Positions 1-8,074 of a stretch of DNA of 64,000 nt are shown piece after piece. The translations under genes were made by a program, and so were the position numbers. The DNA is from Corinectria fuckeliana. Taxonomy: Eukaryota; Ascomycota; Sordariomycetes; Hypocreales; Nectriaceae. Each line of letters starts with the position of its first letter. Position 1 is the first letter of the stretch. The stretch spans positions 1 through 64,000 of the forward strand of contig WPDH01000114.1 of assembly GCA_019137255.1 (NCBI GenBank). Direction: 5' to 3'. Under the pieces are notes generated by a model. That model searched no databases. It was given only the letters and a program-made list of their open reading frames with translations, and was not told where the DNA came from.

Positions 1-509
1 TGTTGGTGGGTGACCACCTATTACAGGAGATATGACCTGCCCAAGAGCAAGGTGCCTTGACTTTTGGTGTAGCGGTCATTGACACCCTCACTATTATTCG
101 CTTCAACACAGTCTTAGTCGCAGATGAGCATTCACACAGCTCCCTATTTAGACCTTCGCAACGCAGCCGTTGAACCCAGTCCCCGAAACGGCATTTTCGA
201 CCAATTCTCAACCTCATACCCGCCATAACTCCCACCTGCTTACCCGTCCTACAGCCGCCACGAACATCTTAGCCTCCCGTTCCCAATGCGGCTGGGCGAT
301 TGAGAACACCGCCACGGGAACGTTCAAAACCCACCCACTCCCGGAGCGCGTGGCAATCACGCGGTTGGCGGGGTACGTAGTCAGTCAGACCTTAAGTTCT
401 CATCCCACTTCCCGTCTCGAATGCTCATCATGCTCTAGACTTCCTCATAGCTGTGCGGGCTGCGCTCGGTCGGAGACTCGGCGTCACACCACTCCGTCCC
501 GCGGACACT
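1..509. other. 3' flank, no gene seen
   Basis: This stretch lies downstream of the minus-strand DUF3445 gene. The short open frames here have no recognisable domains. The first bases contain GGTGGGTGACCACC, which matches the conserved 3' part of fungal 5S rRNA, but the flanking bases do not continue the match. Confidence 0.5.
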
Positions 510-1218
510 TCAAGATCGAAGATACTCGCAGACGCTCTTCCCCCACCGCACGGCGCCCTTGTACGTCCACATCCCCGGCGCGTTGCCCTTCTGCAACCCC
601 TCCACCGCATCTGCAAAGGCCGGGCCTAGGCCCTCGTCTTTGACCTGCTGCACGGGGTAGAGGTACGTCTTGAAGGAGAACAAGACGGCTTGGGTCTTGG
701 GGAGGCGGGTGAGTGTTTGGAGCTCGATGCGGAGGAAAGTCTAGAAGATGGCGAGTTAGTATGCGGCTTGCGAGGACGTGGTTCCTGCGAGAGCAACAAA
801 CCTTGGTTATGTCAACCTCTTCGTCGTCGTCGTACTCGTCGTCGCCGGTGACGTGGTTCCCCTTGCTGTTGAACAGCTCCTCGTGAGTCTGCACCGACCA
901 CTACCCACCCAAGCCCATCAGCACGACTTGCAGCCCCCAACATGCCCAGAGAGGAGGAGGACTCACATTCGTGCGCTTCACACCCTTACCGACCTCCAAC
1001 TTGCCAAAGAACCGCTCCATGCTCGCGCCAATCTTCTCGTACGCCGGCACGGGCGCGTGGATCTCAACCAACGTCCTGCCCAGCTTCGCCGCCGGGTCGA
1101 AGCCAGCGGGGAAGCAGCACACGAAGGCCACGGAGCGGTAGCCCTCGGGCGACGGCTGCAGCAGGAACAGGTCCTCCTCGACCGTCTCGCCGATGGCGCG
1201 CAGCGCGGCGGCGGTGTG

Positions 1219-1258
<40 letters not shown>

Positions 1259-1876
1259 GCCGGGATCGTCGGAAACGTCTTGCCCGTGACGGCGTTGGTG
1301 AACTGCGCCTTGTCGCCCGAGAGCCGGAAGAGCGTCGGGAAGCGCGTGGGGAGGTGTTCGGTGAGCAGGTGGGTGTACAGTTCACGCACGGCGCCTTCGC
1401 CGCCGGGGAGGAAGCCGTAGACGGCGTTGCCGTGGCGGGCGATGAGGTTGCGGCGCAACGTCACCCGGTCGAGGTAGTCCTCGTCGATGGTGATGAGCTC
1501 CGAGGGGGTGTCGGCGCGGATAGCTACGTGGATACCTCGTTAGCCACCGTGCTGCTGCCATCTTGGCATCGTCGTGCACTCGCCCATGGTGATGTGATAA
1601 GTAGGCTTGAAGGGCCTTAGTTGTCGCCTCGGGGCCGTCTTCCAGTCAAACCCATTGAGCGGCTCGATGGGCGTCGTCTTTTCCGACGACTTTGCGGCTT
1701 CTTGGGGCTGCGACTGCTGTCTGCGTGCTTGCGTCAATCTTTTGGCCTGATATTGATGTGAGTTATTGCACTGCACTGCAGGCTTCAATCTGGGAGGTGC
1801 TGACGATGGTGCTGACGGCCCAGATGGCCACCAAGATGATGGCCGGCAGGGAAGTGAGCTTGATGAAAGACTGCAT
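510..1876 (-). CDS. DUF3445 / heme-dependent N-demethylase-like protein
   Basis: Five exons: 1876-1805, 1746-1584, 1523-967, 900-802 and 740-510. They sum to 374 codons (373 aa). Residues 5-22 form a hydrophobic segment (LPAIILVAIWAVSTI), so the protein is probably membrane anchored at its N terminus. The GFDW..RPFKPTYHITMA block and the following RADTPSELITID block are family hallmarks of DUF3445. In bacteria this family includes the heme-dependent oxidative N-demethylase alpha subunit, while the fungal members are uncharacterised. The C terminus (THEELFNSKGNH, then RIELQTLTRLPKTQAVLFSFKTYL split with the preceding exon) continues the family. Intron 2 (1524-1583) begins GC rather than GT: splicing there gives ATM-AIRADTP, whereas reading through gives a stop. 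An Asp run of about eight residues lies near 1220-1245. The substrate is unknown, and the activity is inferred only from family membership. Confidence 0.85.
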
Positions 1877-2376
1877 TCTGAAAACTCTTTGGAAGTGCTT
1901 CAACCAAGAACTCTGACGGTAGTGACGATAAGAATAACCTGGGCATCGAGACACTCATAGGGCTCATCTGGTGAGTACTAAAGCCCAGCATATTCAGTGG
2001 TGTATCTATTGCCAGATTTCCTGGCTGACGGTTCGCATCCATCCAGTAACGGCAGTTGATCTGGCCCCTCTCCCCTCTCCCCTCTCCCCTCTCCCCTCCG
2101 ACATCGCGTCGAGCGCCACCGACTCGATAAGCCTAACGTATCCGATGTTGGTGTGTGGGCGAGGGGTCAAGTGGTCGCGGGCTGGGGCTTTTCGGCCTAG
2201 TTCACTTAGATAGGGAAAAATAAGGTAAGTCGTTAATTAGCATTATCTATCTGACCGTTGTAGGTGGTTCGTCTAGTCCAGTCCCACATTGCAGGTATCT
2301 ATCTGTCGCATGTCTTATATTGTACGCGCACACCACGTACATGCGAGGTGCAGTATGCAAGGTGCGAGCTGCTGGC
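1877..2376. other. intergenic spacer with 7-bp CT repeat
   Basis: The spacer separates the start of the DUF3445 gene from the stop of the GT31 gene; both are on the minus strand. No coding segment is supported. It contains the CCCCTCT tandem repeat listed separately. Confidence 0.5.
2065..2099. repeat. (CCCCTCT)5 microsatellite
   Basis: Five consecutive 7-bp units, the last one ending CC instead of CT. It is a pure pyrimidine tract on the plus strand, lying about 190 bp upstream of the DUF3445 start codon, so it may sit in that gene's promoter. Confidence 0.9.
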
Positions 2377-3963
2377 TCACCACTCCCACCATAGCTCGAT
2401 GACTTCATCTCTCATTTCCGACATCTTGGGCAGCTGCATGTTTCCGGGGCCCGCCGCTTCAATCTCGCGCCGGGTCGGCATCTCGGCTTCCACTCGGTGG
2501 ACAAATATCTGCCGTAGATTCCTGCCCACCTTCTCCGACTCGACGAGCCTGTAGCTCTTCTTGTGGAAGCGGTCCAACGGATCCCGCATCGGCCCCAAAC
2601 TCCATTCGAATCCCGGGTATCCATCCCATGTGCCCTCCTTGTGGGTTAAATCAACGCTGTCGGTCCCTTCCGGATACACCGCAATGCTGTAGCCGTTGGA
2701 TAAAATCGTGTCGGATCCAAATTTAAATCGTTGCATGAAGCAGCTCCCGCAAAACTCGGAAATCTTGACCATCTCATCGACCGGCGCGTGATGCCAGGAT
2801 TTCCAGTGATGAAGACTCATCGGAAGTTCTCCCGACTCATAGAGACCGCTCAGATCAGGGCCCATATCCAACTGGTGGAGCCCGTCGATGACGGTAAGCG
2901 TCGCACTCGTCTTGCCGTAGATGCAAGCTTTGAGAAGACCGTCTCCCTGCGGCACATGCTCCTCGTCGAGGCATTCCTCAATGTGCGGATCCAGCTCCTG
3001 CAAGAGACCAATGCTGAGGAACACGCCGGCACCGCCAAAGGCCATGGTGCCGTGATGTTGGACCGCATCGTAGTTATCCGAAAGCGCACCCAAGTACGCC
3101 GAGCCCGTGTGGTCATGCTTGTCAAGAACCTGACCTAGCGGGTAAAGTGATGGGAAGAAGGTGTCATCGTCAACAATGGCGGCCCACTTCGTTTCGGGGG
3201 TAGCGAGCCGGAGAAGGTCGCGCACAATGGTGAAGTGTTGCTCGTTTTGGGTGACGGAGCTGTTCCAGGGTCTGGCCAGGGTGAGGTTGATTCCGTGATC
3301 GTGGAAGAGGTTCGTCACCTTGTCGTATTTGGCCTGGATTCTGGCATTGTACTTGGGGTCGGTGATGATTGCCAGTAGGCGGGCGCCTGTGTGGGCCATC
3401 CAGCTCTCAAACTGGAACAGGGAGTCGTTCAAGCGCTCGAGACTCGTGGCAACACCAAAGATGATGTGAGAGTAGTCCTTGGTAGGATACGCCGGGGGTA
3501 CCTTGAGTGTTATCGGGTCGCATGGCGGTTCTTGCCACCCTTCGCAGGTTTGGTCGAGGCGGAGGCGCTGTCCTTCACCCACAAGCGGCTGAGCGATGTC
3601 GGCGAGAGCATCTCTGTCGACGCTCTTGTCGATGACCGGGCGAATACACCGCTTCTGGTAAACAACTTCTCTTGTCAGGCCGTAGGAGGAGCGGCGGAGA
3701 TGGTCCACGGCCTGGTCGCATTTGGGCGCATACCGGAGGTTCGGACGGTCGGGCCGATCCACCCCGAAGCCGAAGGGGTGCTGTAGATCGGATTCGGACC
3801 TCAGGAAGAAGACGACGGTGACGATGATGAGGGCCAGGGCAACCGATCTTCGGCGTGGAGGCATGCAGAACGGCATGGCAAACCTAGCATGACGGCGGGA
3901 AGGTCGACTCCAGCTTGCGAGCTGGTCGTATTTTCCTTGGCCGCTGAGGAAGCCTTGCACCAT
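2377..3963 (-). CDS. GT31 / Fringe-like glycosyltransferase
   Basis: Single-exon gene, 528 aa from the first ATG. In-frame ATGs at residues 30 and 34 are equally plausible starts. Residues about 40-53 (SVALALIIVTVVFF, following PPRRR) form one membrane span, giving the type II topology of Golgi glycosyltransferases. The catalytic region carries a DXD-type metal/nucleotide-sugar motif, VDDDTFF (residues 264-270), and the Fringe-family block MAFGGAGVFLS (about 308-318). These are typical of fungal GT31 / DUF604 proteins, which are predicted beta-1,3-glycosyltransferases acting in the secretory pathway. The acceptor and sugar donor cannot be read from the sequence. The gene is co-oriented with its neighbours but separated by about 500 bp and 2 kb, so there is no sign of co-transcription. 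Confidence 0.85.
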   Translation of the reverse strand: MVQGFLSGQGKYDQLASWSRPSRRHARFAMPFCMPPRRRSVALALIIVTVVFFLRSESDLQHPFGFGVDRPDRPNLRYAPKCDQAVDHLRRSSYGLTREVVYQKRCIRPVIDKSVDRDALADIAQPLVGEGQRLRLDQTCEGWQEPPCDPITLKVPPAYPTKDYSHIIFGVATSLERLNDSLFQFESWMAHTGARLLAIITDPKYNARIQAKYDKVTNLFHDHGINLTLARPWNSSVTQNEQHFTIVRDLLRLATPETKWAAIVDDDTFFPSLYPLGQVLDKHDHTGSAYLGALSDNYDAVQHHGTMAFGGAGVFLSIGLLQELDPHIEECLDEEHVPQGDGLLKACIYGKTSATLTVIDGLHQLDMGPDLSGLYESGELPMSLHHWKSWHHAPVDEMVKISEFCGSCFMQRFKFGSDTILSNGYSIAVYPEGTDSVDLTHKEGTWDGYPGFEWSLGPMRDPLDRFHKKSYRLVESEKVGRNLRQIFVHRVEAEMPTRREIEAAGPGNMQLPKMSEMRDEVIELWWEW

Positions 3964-5983
3964 AGACCTAGGTATTCAGTCGGCGATGTCCTGCCGTTCG
4001 TGGCAGTCGGTGGAAGTGGGCTTCGTGTTTGCCGTCGTCGCCAGTGGCTGTTGTCGCGGGATCGTGAGGGTAGTCTCGATCGAAGACGATTCAACGCTGT
4101 CGCATAGCAGAACAGGGTGAGATGGCGTGCGGTAACAAGCAAGCGCCGTCGCGGTCGAGAGTCGGCGGAGCGAGTTCCAAGGTAGGGCGGTGCGTAGCAA
4201 AGTGAAGCAATGCAAAGCAGGCAAAAGTAGCTAGTTTCGGGTCATCGCAGTGTCGCAGTGTCGCTATGTTAATGCGTCGCTATATCAATGCTTCGCTATA
4301 TCAATGCGTCGCTGTAAAATCATGCGCTAGAATAGAAATATCCAAGATGGGTCGACGGGCGTCGGTAGGCGCGGACGCAGAACAACAAACAAAGTAGGTA
4401 TTGGCGTTGAGGTGATGTGGAAGCCAAGTTAGCCCTGGACGGGAAGTGGGAGGGGGAAAAGAAGGGGCCCAAGGGTTCGGGATACGCGGATGCGTTCTGT
4501 CCGTAGGTACAATCTAGTAGCGTGAAAAAGAGGCACCAACCCGACAAAAGCGGTGATTCAGCCGGGGGGGAAACGACGCAAAAAGGAGAGCGGCAAGGCT
4601 CCGACTCTCCGAGGCCATGGGCCAGGGGGGTTAATTGGGGTGGGGAGAACAGTGACCCTCTTATCCAAGTCTGTTCTATCAATCCCCTATTTCCTGGCCG
4701 TTTTCTTTTAAACAAATCCTGCATGCATGCCCGGTGACGTAATATGTTGTTGCTTCCGGATAAATGCTAACGTCTCCCCTTAAATCTTCCAAGACATTGC
4801 GCTGCAATTAACTTACTTGGTGCCAACAGTTAAGCTTATGTGCGATCGTCAACGCCCCAGTTCTTCTCGGCTTTCTAAGTCAACCCCCAGGGCTGAAGAG
4901 CTATCAAAAGTATAGAAGTAGGGTGGTAGGTACCTCCCGCTGCATTCCTAAACAGTCCTGGACTAGAAAAGCCATCTGCCACGTCCCTTATCAAGCCATG
5001 AATGTCTACACTTATTATCAGGGCAATATTTAGCGTGCTGAAATTGGCACCATCTACTTTCGATCATGACAACGTTCGATTGCATTTCGACGAGTGTCGC
5101 TCTCCCAATGTAGACCAATACGAGCAATGTTCCCTGCATGCCAGTGACCCAAGAATAGACATGTCAGCATCATGCAAACACATTTTTCTCTACAGTACCA
5201 AACTTGCATACCCTTCTGCGGTTGGTTGCGCTTGTACTACTCAACAACGCCGTGCTTCCAATCTTAGCTACAGTGTCGGCAGTGTTTGATGTGCTACGAG
5301 CCGCAACATAAGGCTTAAGAGGAGTACAGGAAGCACCACCTCCAAGCTCAGCTGCAAGCTCTTTGACTAGTGTTTCTATTAGAGGAAGTGATTTGAATAA
5401 ACTGTTTGATTCAGACAGATAAGTACCGTGCAGTAGGCACAGCTTTAGCAAACAGATGATGGACAGCACCAACAACCCATCGCCTTTGAGTGAAACACAA
5501 AATCAAAAGGGTAGCGCTCTCCGCAATCCATCTTAGCTGCCTCCTGCCTCTCCTAGGATTTCTGTCGGACAACCAGTTAGGCCGCTACACCATCAAAAGT
5601 GATCTTGATTAATTGTGCAGCATTTATCGCCCACTATCTGACAGTTTCTATCTTAGGTAAATCGGAAATTAAGGATGCATTTCAGAGACAGGTCTAAATG
5701 ATTGTGCATATTGCAAGGCTACTTAATTCCTAGTGAGTTAGTACTAGCTAAGCAGGAGTACTTCTAGTTCATGCCTTTATGGTTTCACCAAGAGATTTGT
5801 TGGACACATACTGTCAGAGGGGTTTGCTTGTCAGGCGAGATTGAGACAGCTCGGAACCTCGGCGGTGCTGCTCAACTATTATCTCCTTCCGGTTTCATCG
5901 AATCTGTCAAGGGCGGTTTACTTCCAATATCTATGCCACCTCTCATGAAAGGATGCTCACAGGGACACTTATGTTGAGCTCAA
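3964..5983. other. 2-kb gene-free spacer
   Basis: The left part is the promoter and leader region of the GT31 gene. The rest is moderately A/T-rich and contains only short open frames. A minus-strand open frame at 5170-5475 (101 aa) starts with a hydrophobic stretch but matches nothing I recognise and has no clear splice context, so I treat it as unsupported. A 16-bp tandem repeat is listed separately. Confidence 0.5.
4260..4313. repeat. 16-bp tandem repeat, about 3.4 copies
   Basis: Units 4260-4275, 4276-4291 and 4292-4307 share the consensus GTCGCTATATCAATGC. The first differs at two positions (TATGTTAA) and the third at its first base. A fourth copy breaks off after GTCGCT. The repeat is immediately preceded by two copies of a CGCAGTGT-like unit (4246-4261). 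Confidence 0.85.
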
Positions 5984-7058
5984 CTATACGCTCGTCGATA
6001 CCTCATCGACAAATTCCAGGGCCTTGTTGTAGGCCTCAACCGAGCCCTTCCATGGTCCGGAGCCAAACTTGTAAAGGCCATGAGGCCCGTCCTCCACGAG
6101 GTACAACTCCGTCTTCACGCCGAGCTCCCTTAGCTGCTCATGGTGATCCATGCTTTCTTGTGCGAGGACGACCTCGTCCCGTGCCGTGAACAAAAAAGGA
6201 TGGAGGGAAATCCTTCGTCACGAAGAGCTGTACAAAGGCTGGCTTGACCTCTTCAGGGAGTGCCGCGGCTCTCTGCGAATAGTCCACCGCGTTGAGCTGG
6301 GCGCCGAGACCGGGTCGACCCAGGTTGCCGTCAAGAAAAGTCCCGTTCAACTCCCAGCGGACAGTCAATGCAAAACGGCCTGTGCCCATCTTTCCTTCTG
6401 CGAAATCATCGCTGACTACCGTCTTATCCGCGAGGATCCCGGGAACTCGGTCGAGATCGGCGAACTTGGCGAGGGTCGTCGGCGGCCGGCCTCTCGTCCA
6501 GTGATCCAGCAGCCAGTTGCCGCCAGTGCCAAAGCCCGTCAGGAGAGCAGCTTGCTTGGGCTCGGCATAGACGCATGCTGCGCGAGCAGAGTATGCGCTG
6601 GCAGAGAAGCCGGTCACGACAATGCGAGCGGTGTTGATTGAGACGGCCTCCGGAAGCGCCTTGGTAAGATCCTCGCCCGCGAGAAATTTGAAGCGAGAAA
6701 TTTGAAGAGAGCTTTTGCATCATCGATCTGGTCCAGCGCTGTGCACGGATGGCAGAGCCGATAGTCCGCCGAGATGAAGATGTAGCCCTTCTCCTAGCAG
6801 TAATCTTCGCACGTTGGAGTAGGCGTCAGTTCTCTCAGGCTGGGGTATCACCGGCTTACCGTATAACCAGCGTGGAAACTGGCCGTCCCGTCGAGAACCG
6901 GCCGTCATAACCCCGCCGTGATAGTAGACCACAGTGGGCAGTGTCCCCTTCGCTTTGAATGGCGGGCAGTAATCTAACTTGATATCATGGTTTCCGACTG
7001 TGCTGTAGACTAGACTAAGTGTGTGGCCTCTTTGGGGCAGGGCGTGTGGCGAAGACAT
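5984..7058 (-). pseudogene. alpha/beta-hydrolase (esterase) pseudogene
   Basis: The parent protein was an alpha/beta-hydrolase-3-type esterase/lipase. Visible parts in order are a YYHGG oxyanion-hole motif (HGGV here, usually HGGG), a 55-nt intron (6805-6859), KGYIFISADYRL, the nucleophile region VVTGFSASAYSAR, the HGT..DEVV acid region and the DGPHGL histidine. Three lesions break it. (1) Splicing the intron leads straight into an in-frame TAG at 6796-6794. (2) A perfect 14-bp direct duplication (6679-6706) shifts the frame within LFKFLAGEDL. (3) A net one-base shift lies near 6179, between HGT and DEVV. The three remaining frames together cover essentially a full-length enzyme, so the decay is recent. 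The substrate is unknown. It lies 0.4 kb downstream of the phenolic acid decarboxylase gene on the same strand. Confidence 0.82.
6679..6706. repeat. 14-bp perfect tandem duplication
   Basis: GCGAGAAATTTGAA occurs twice head-to-tail (6679-6692 and 6693-6706). Because 14 is not a multiple of three, it destroys the esterase frame. Removing one copy in silico rejoins LFKFLA directly to GEDLT, which shows that it is an insertion-type mutation. Confidence 0.93.
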
Positions 7059-7459
7059 GTTGCCTGTTAACCAGTCAAGGAAGGAGGTTGAAGTTCAGCT
7101 GAGCTGAAAGTTTGTAGGCTAGAAGTTGCTTCATTGAAATCTAGGTACATTGCAAGAGGTGTGAAGCTGGATATAAGTGCTGACTAAGAAGCTACTTGAG
7201 TTCTGTCTCAGGACACCTACTAGTACCGAAAGGATTGCCGGTTGCGGCACGTCCGATCTCCGGATATGCCGGTTTTTCGTTGTTGCTACAGATTTGCAGA
7301 GGAAGTGTTTGCTTTTGAAAGGCTTACAAGTCCGGAGTTGAGTTTTGTAGCAGCCACCTCCTGATGTGTGTATTACACTCCGGAATAGTTGTTTCATCAG
7401 ATAAGGGAGTCATCCAAGCTAAGAAATACAGTTGGTATTTGGACAAGCAGAGAACTGAA
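7059..7459. other. spacer between esterase relic and decarboxylase
   Basis: About 400 bp holding the presumed promoter of the pseudogene and the 3' flank of the decarboxylase gene. I see no additional feature in it. Confidence 0.45.
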
Positions 7460-7990
7460 CTATAGCGTAACGGCGTCGAGTGCAATTGGCTGTAAACCTC
7501 CCTTCCCCTTGAACCTTTCAACAATCTGCGCTTGCTCAACCAGCATAAGTCGATCGGTTTGTTTGCCTTGTGTCGCAAGAGTCCTCCACCGGTCGAAATC
7601 TTCTGGGTTCCTCTTGTCGCCGTGAGCCTCGACGGGATTCTCCCAATGCCCCTTGGAAAAGCTCAAGAGCCCACTGATTGTCTTGTTTGCAATGTCGTAG
7701 ACGAGCGACACGACCGTCCCCGTTTCCTCCAGCCAGTTGATTTGCCACACCTCTCCTGCCCGAACGCACTGGTACGCGGCTGTTTGGTAGTTGGTGCGGC
7801 CAGCCATTGGGCCGCCGTGAATAGCGTAGACGACTCGATCATGGGAGAAGAACCAGATTTCGTAGCGCCATGTCTCCGGGTTTCCCTCGGCGTCTCTGGC
7901 GTCGTAGTCGTAAATGAGGTGGGTGTCTTTGATGTCCTTGTCAAAGGAAGGGTCCAGAGGAGTATTGACCTGATAAGTAGGGAGCTGCAT
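7460..7990 (-). CDS. phenolic acid decarboxylase
   Basis: Single exon, 176 aa. The start is the ATG at 7990; the frame is open for 13 more codons upstream but offers only a GTG there. The protein matches the phenolic acid decarboxylase (PAD) family along its length: HLIYDYDA near the N terminus, WRYEIWF, YAIHGGPMAGR, the WLEETGTVVSL strand and the final SKGHWENP region. PADs are cofactor-free lipocalin-like beta-barrels that decarboxylate p-coumaric, ferulic and caffeic acids to vinylphenols. The Tyr, Arg and Glu residues used in catalysis by bacterial enzymes have counterparts in YDYD, RYEIW and EETGT. No signal peptide is seen, so it should be cytosolic. In a fungus the likely role is detoxifying plant hydroxycinnamates. 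The family is mostly bacterial, so ancient transfer is plausible but untested. Confidence 0.9.
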   Translation of the reverse strand: MQLPTYQVNTPLDPSFDKDIKDTHLIYDYDARDAEGNPETWRYEIWFFSHDRVVYAIHGGPMAGRTNYQTAAYQCVRAGEVWQINWLEETGTVVSLVYDIANKTISGLLSFSKGHWENPVEAHGDKRNPEDFDRWRTLATQGKQTDRLMLVEQAQIVERFKGKGGLQPIALDAVTL

Positions 7991-8068
7991 CTTGGGTGGA
8001 GTTGCTGTGTTGTGAATTGCAAGTGACACGAAATGATATGTAGGGTTCCAAGGATGGATTGAGGTGTC

Positions 8069-8074
8069 TAAATA
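8069..8074 (-). promoter_or_regulatory. TATTTA box upstream of decarboxylase
   Basis: On the minus strand CTATTTAGAC lies about 80 nt before the ATG at 7990, a usual distance for a fungal TATA-like element. The call rests on position and composition only. Confidence 0.3.

Noticed and set aside
778..1620. 280-codon plus-strand open frame at the left end
   Set aside because: Antisense to the DUF3445 exons. It contains a Val run that is the reverse of the Asp run in the real protein, and has no domain.
4320..4724. 134-codon minus-strand open frame in the GT31 upstream spacer
   Set aside because: Low-complexity Ser/Pro/Leu translation with an overlapping plus-strand frame; no family resemblance.
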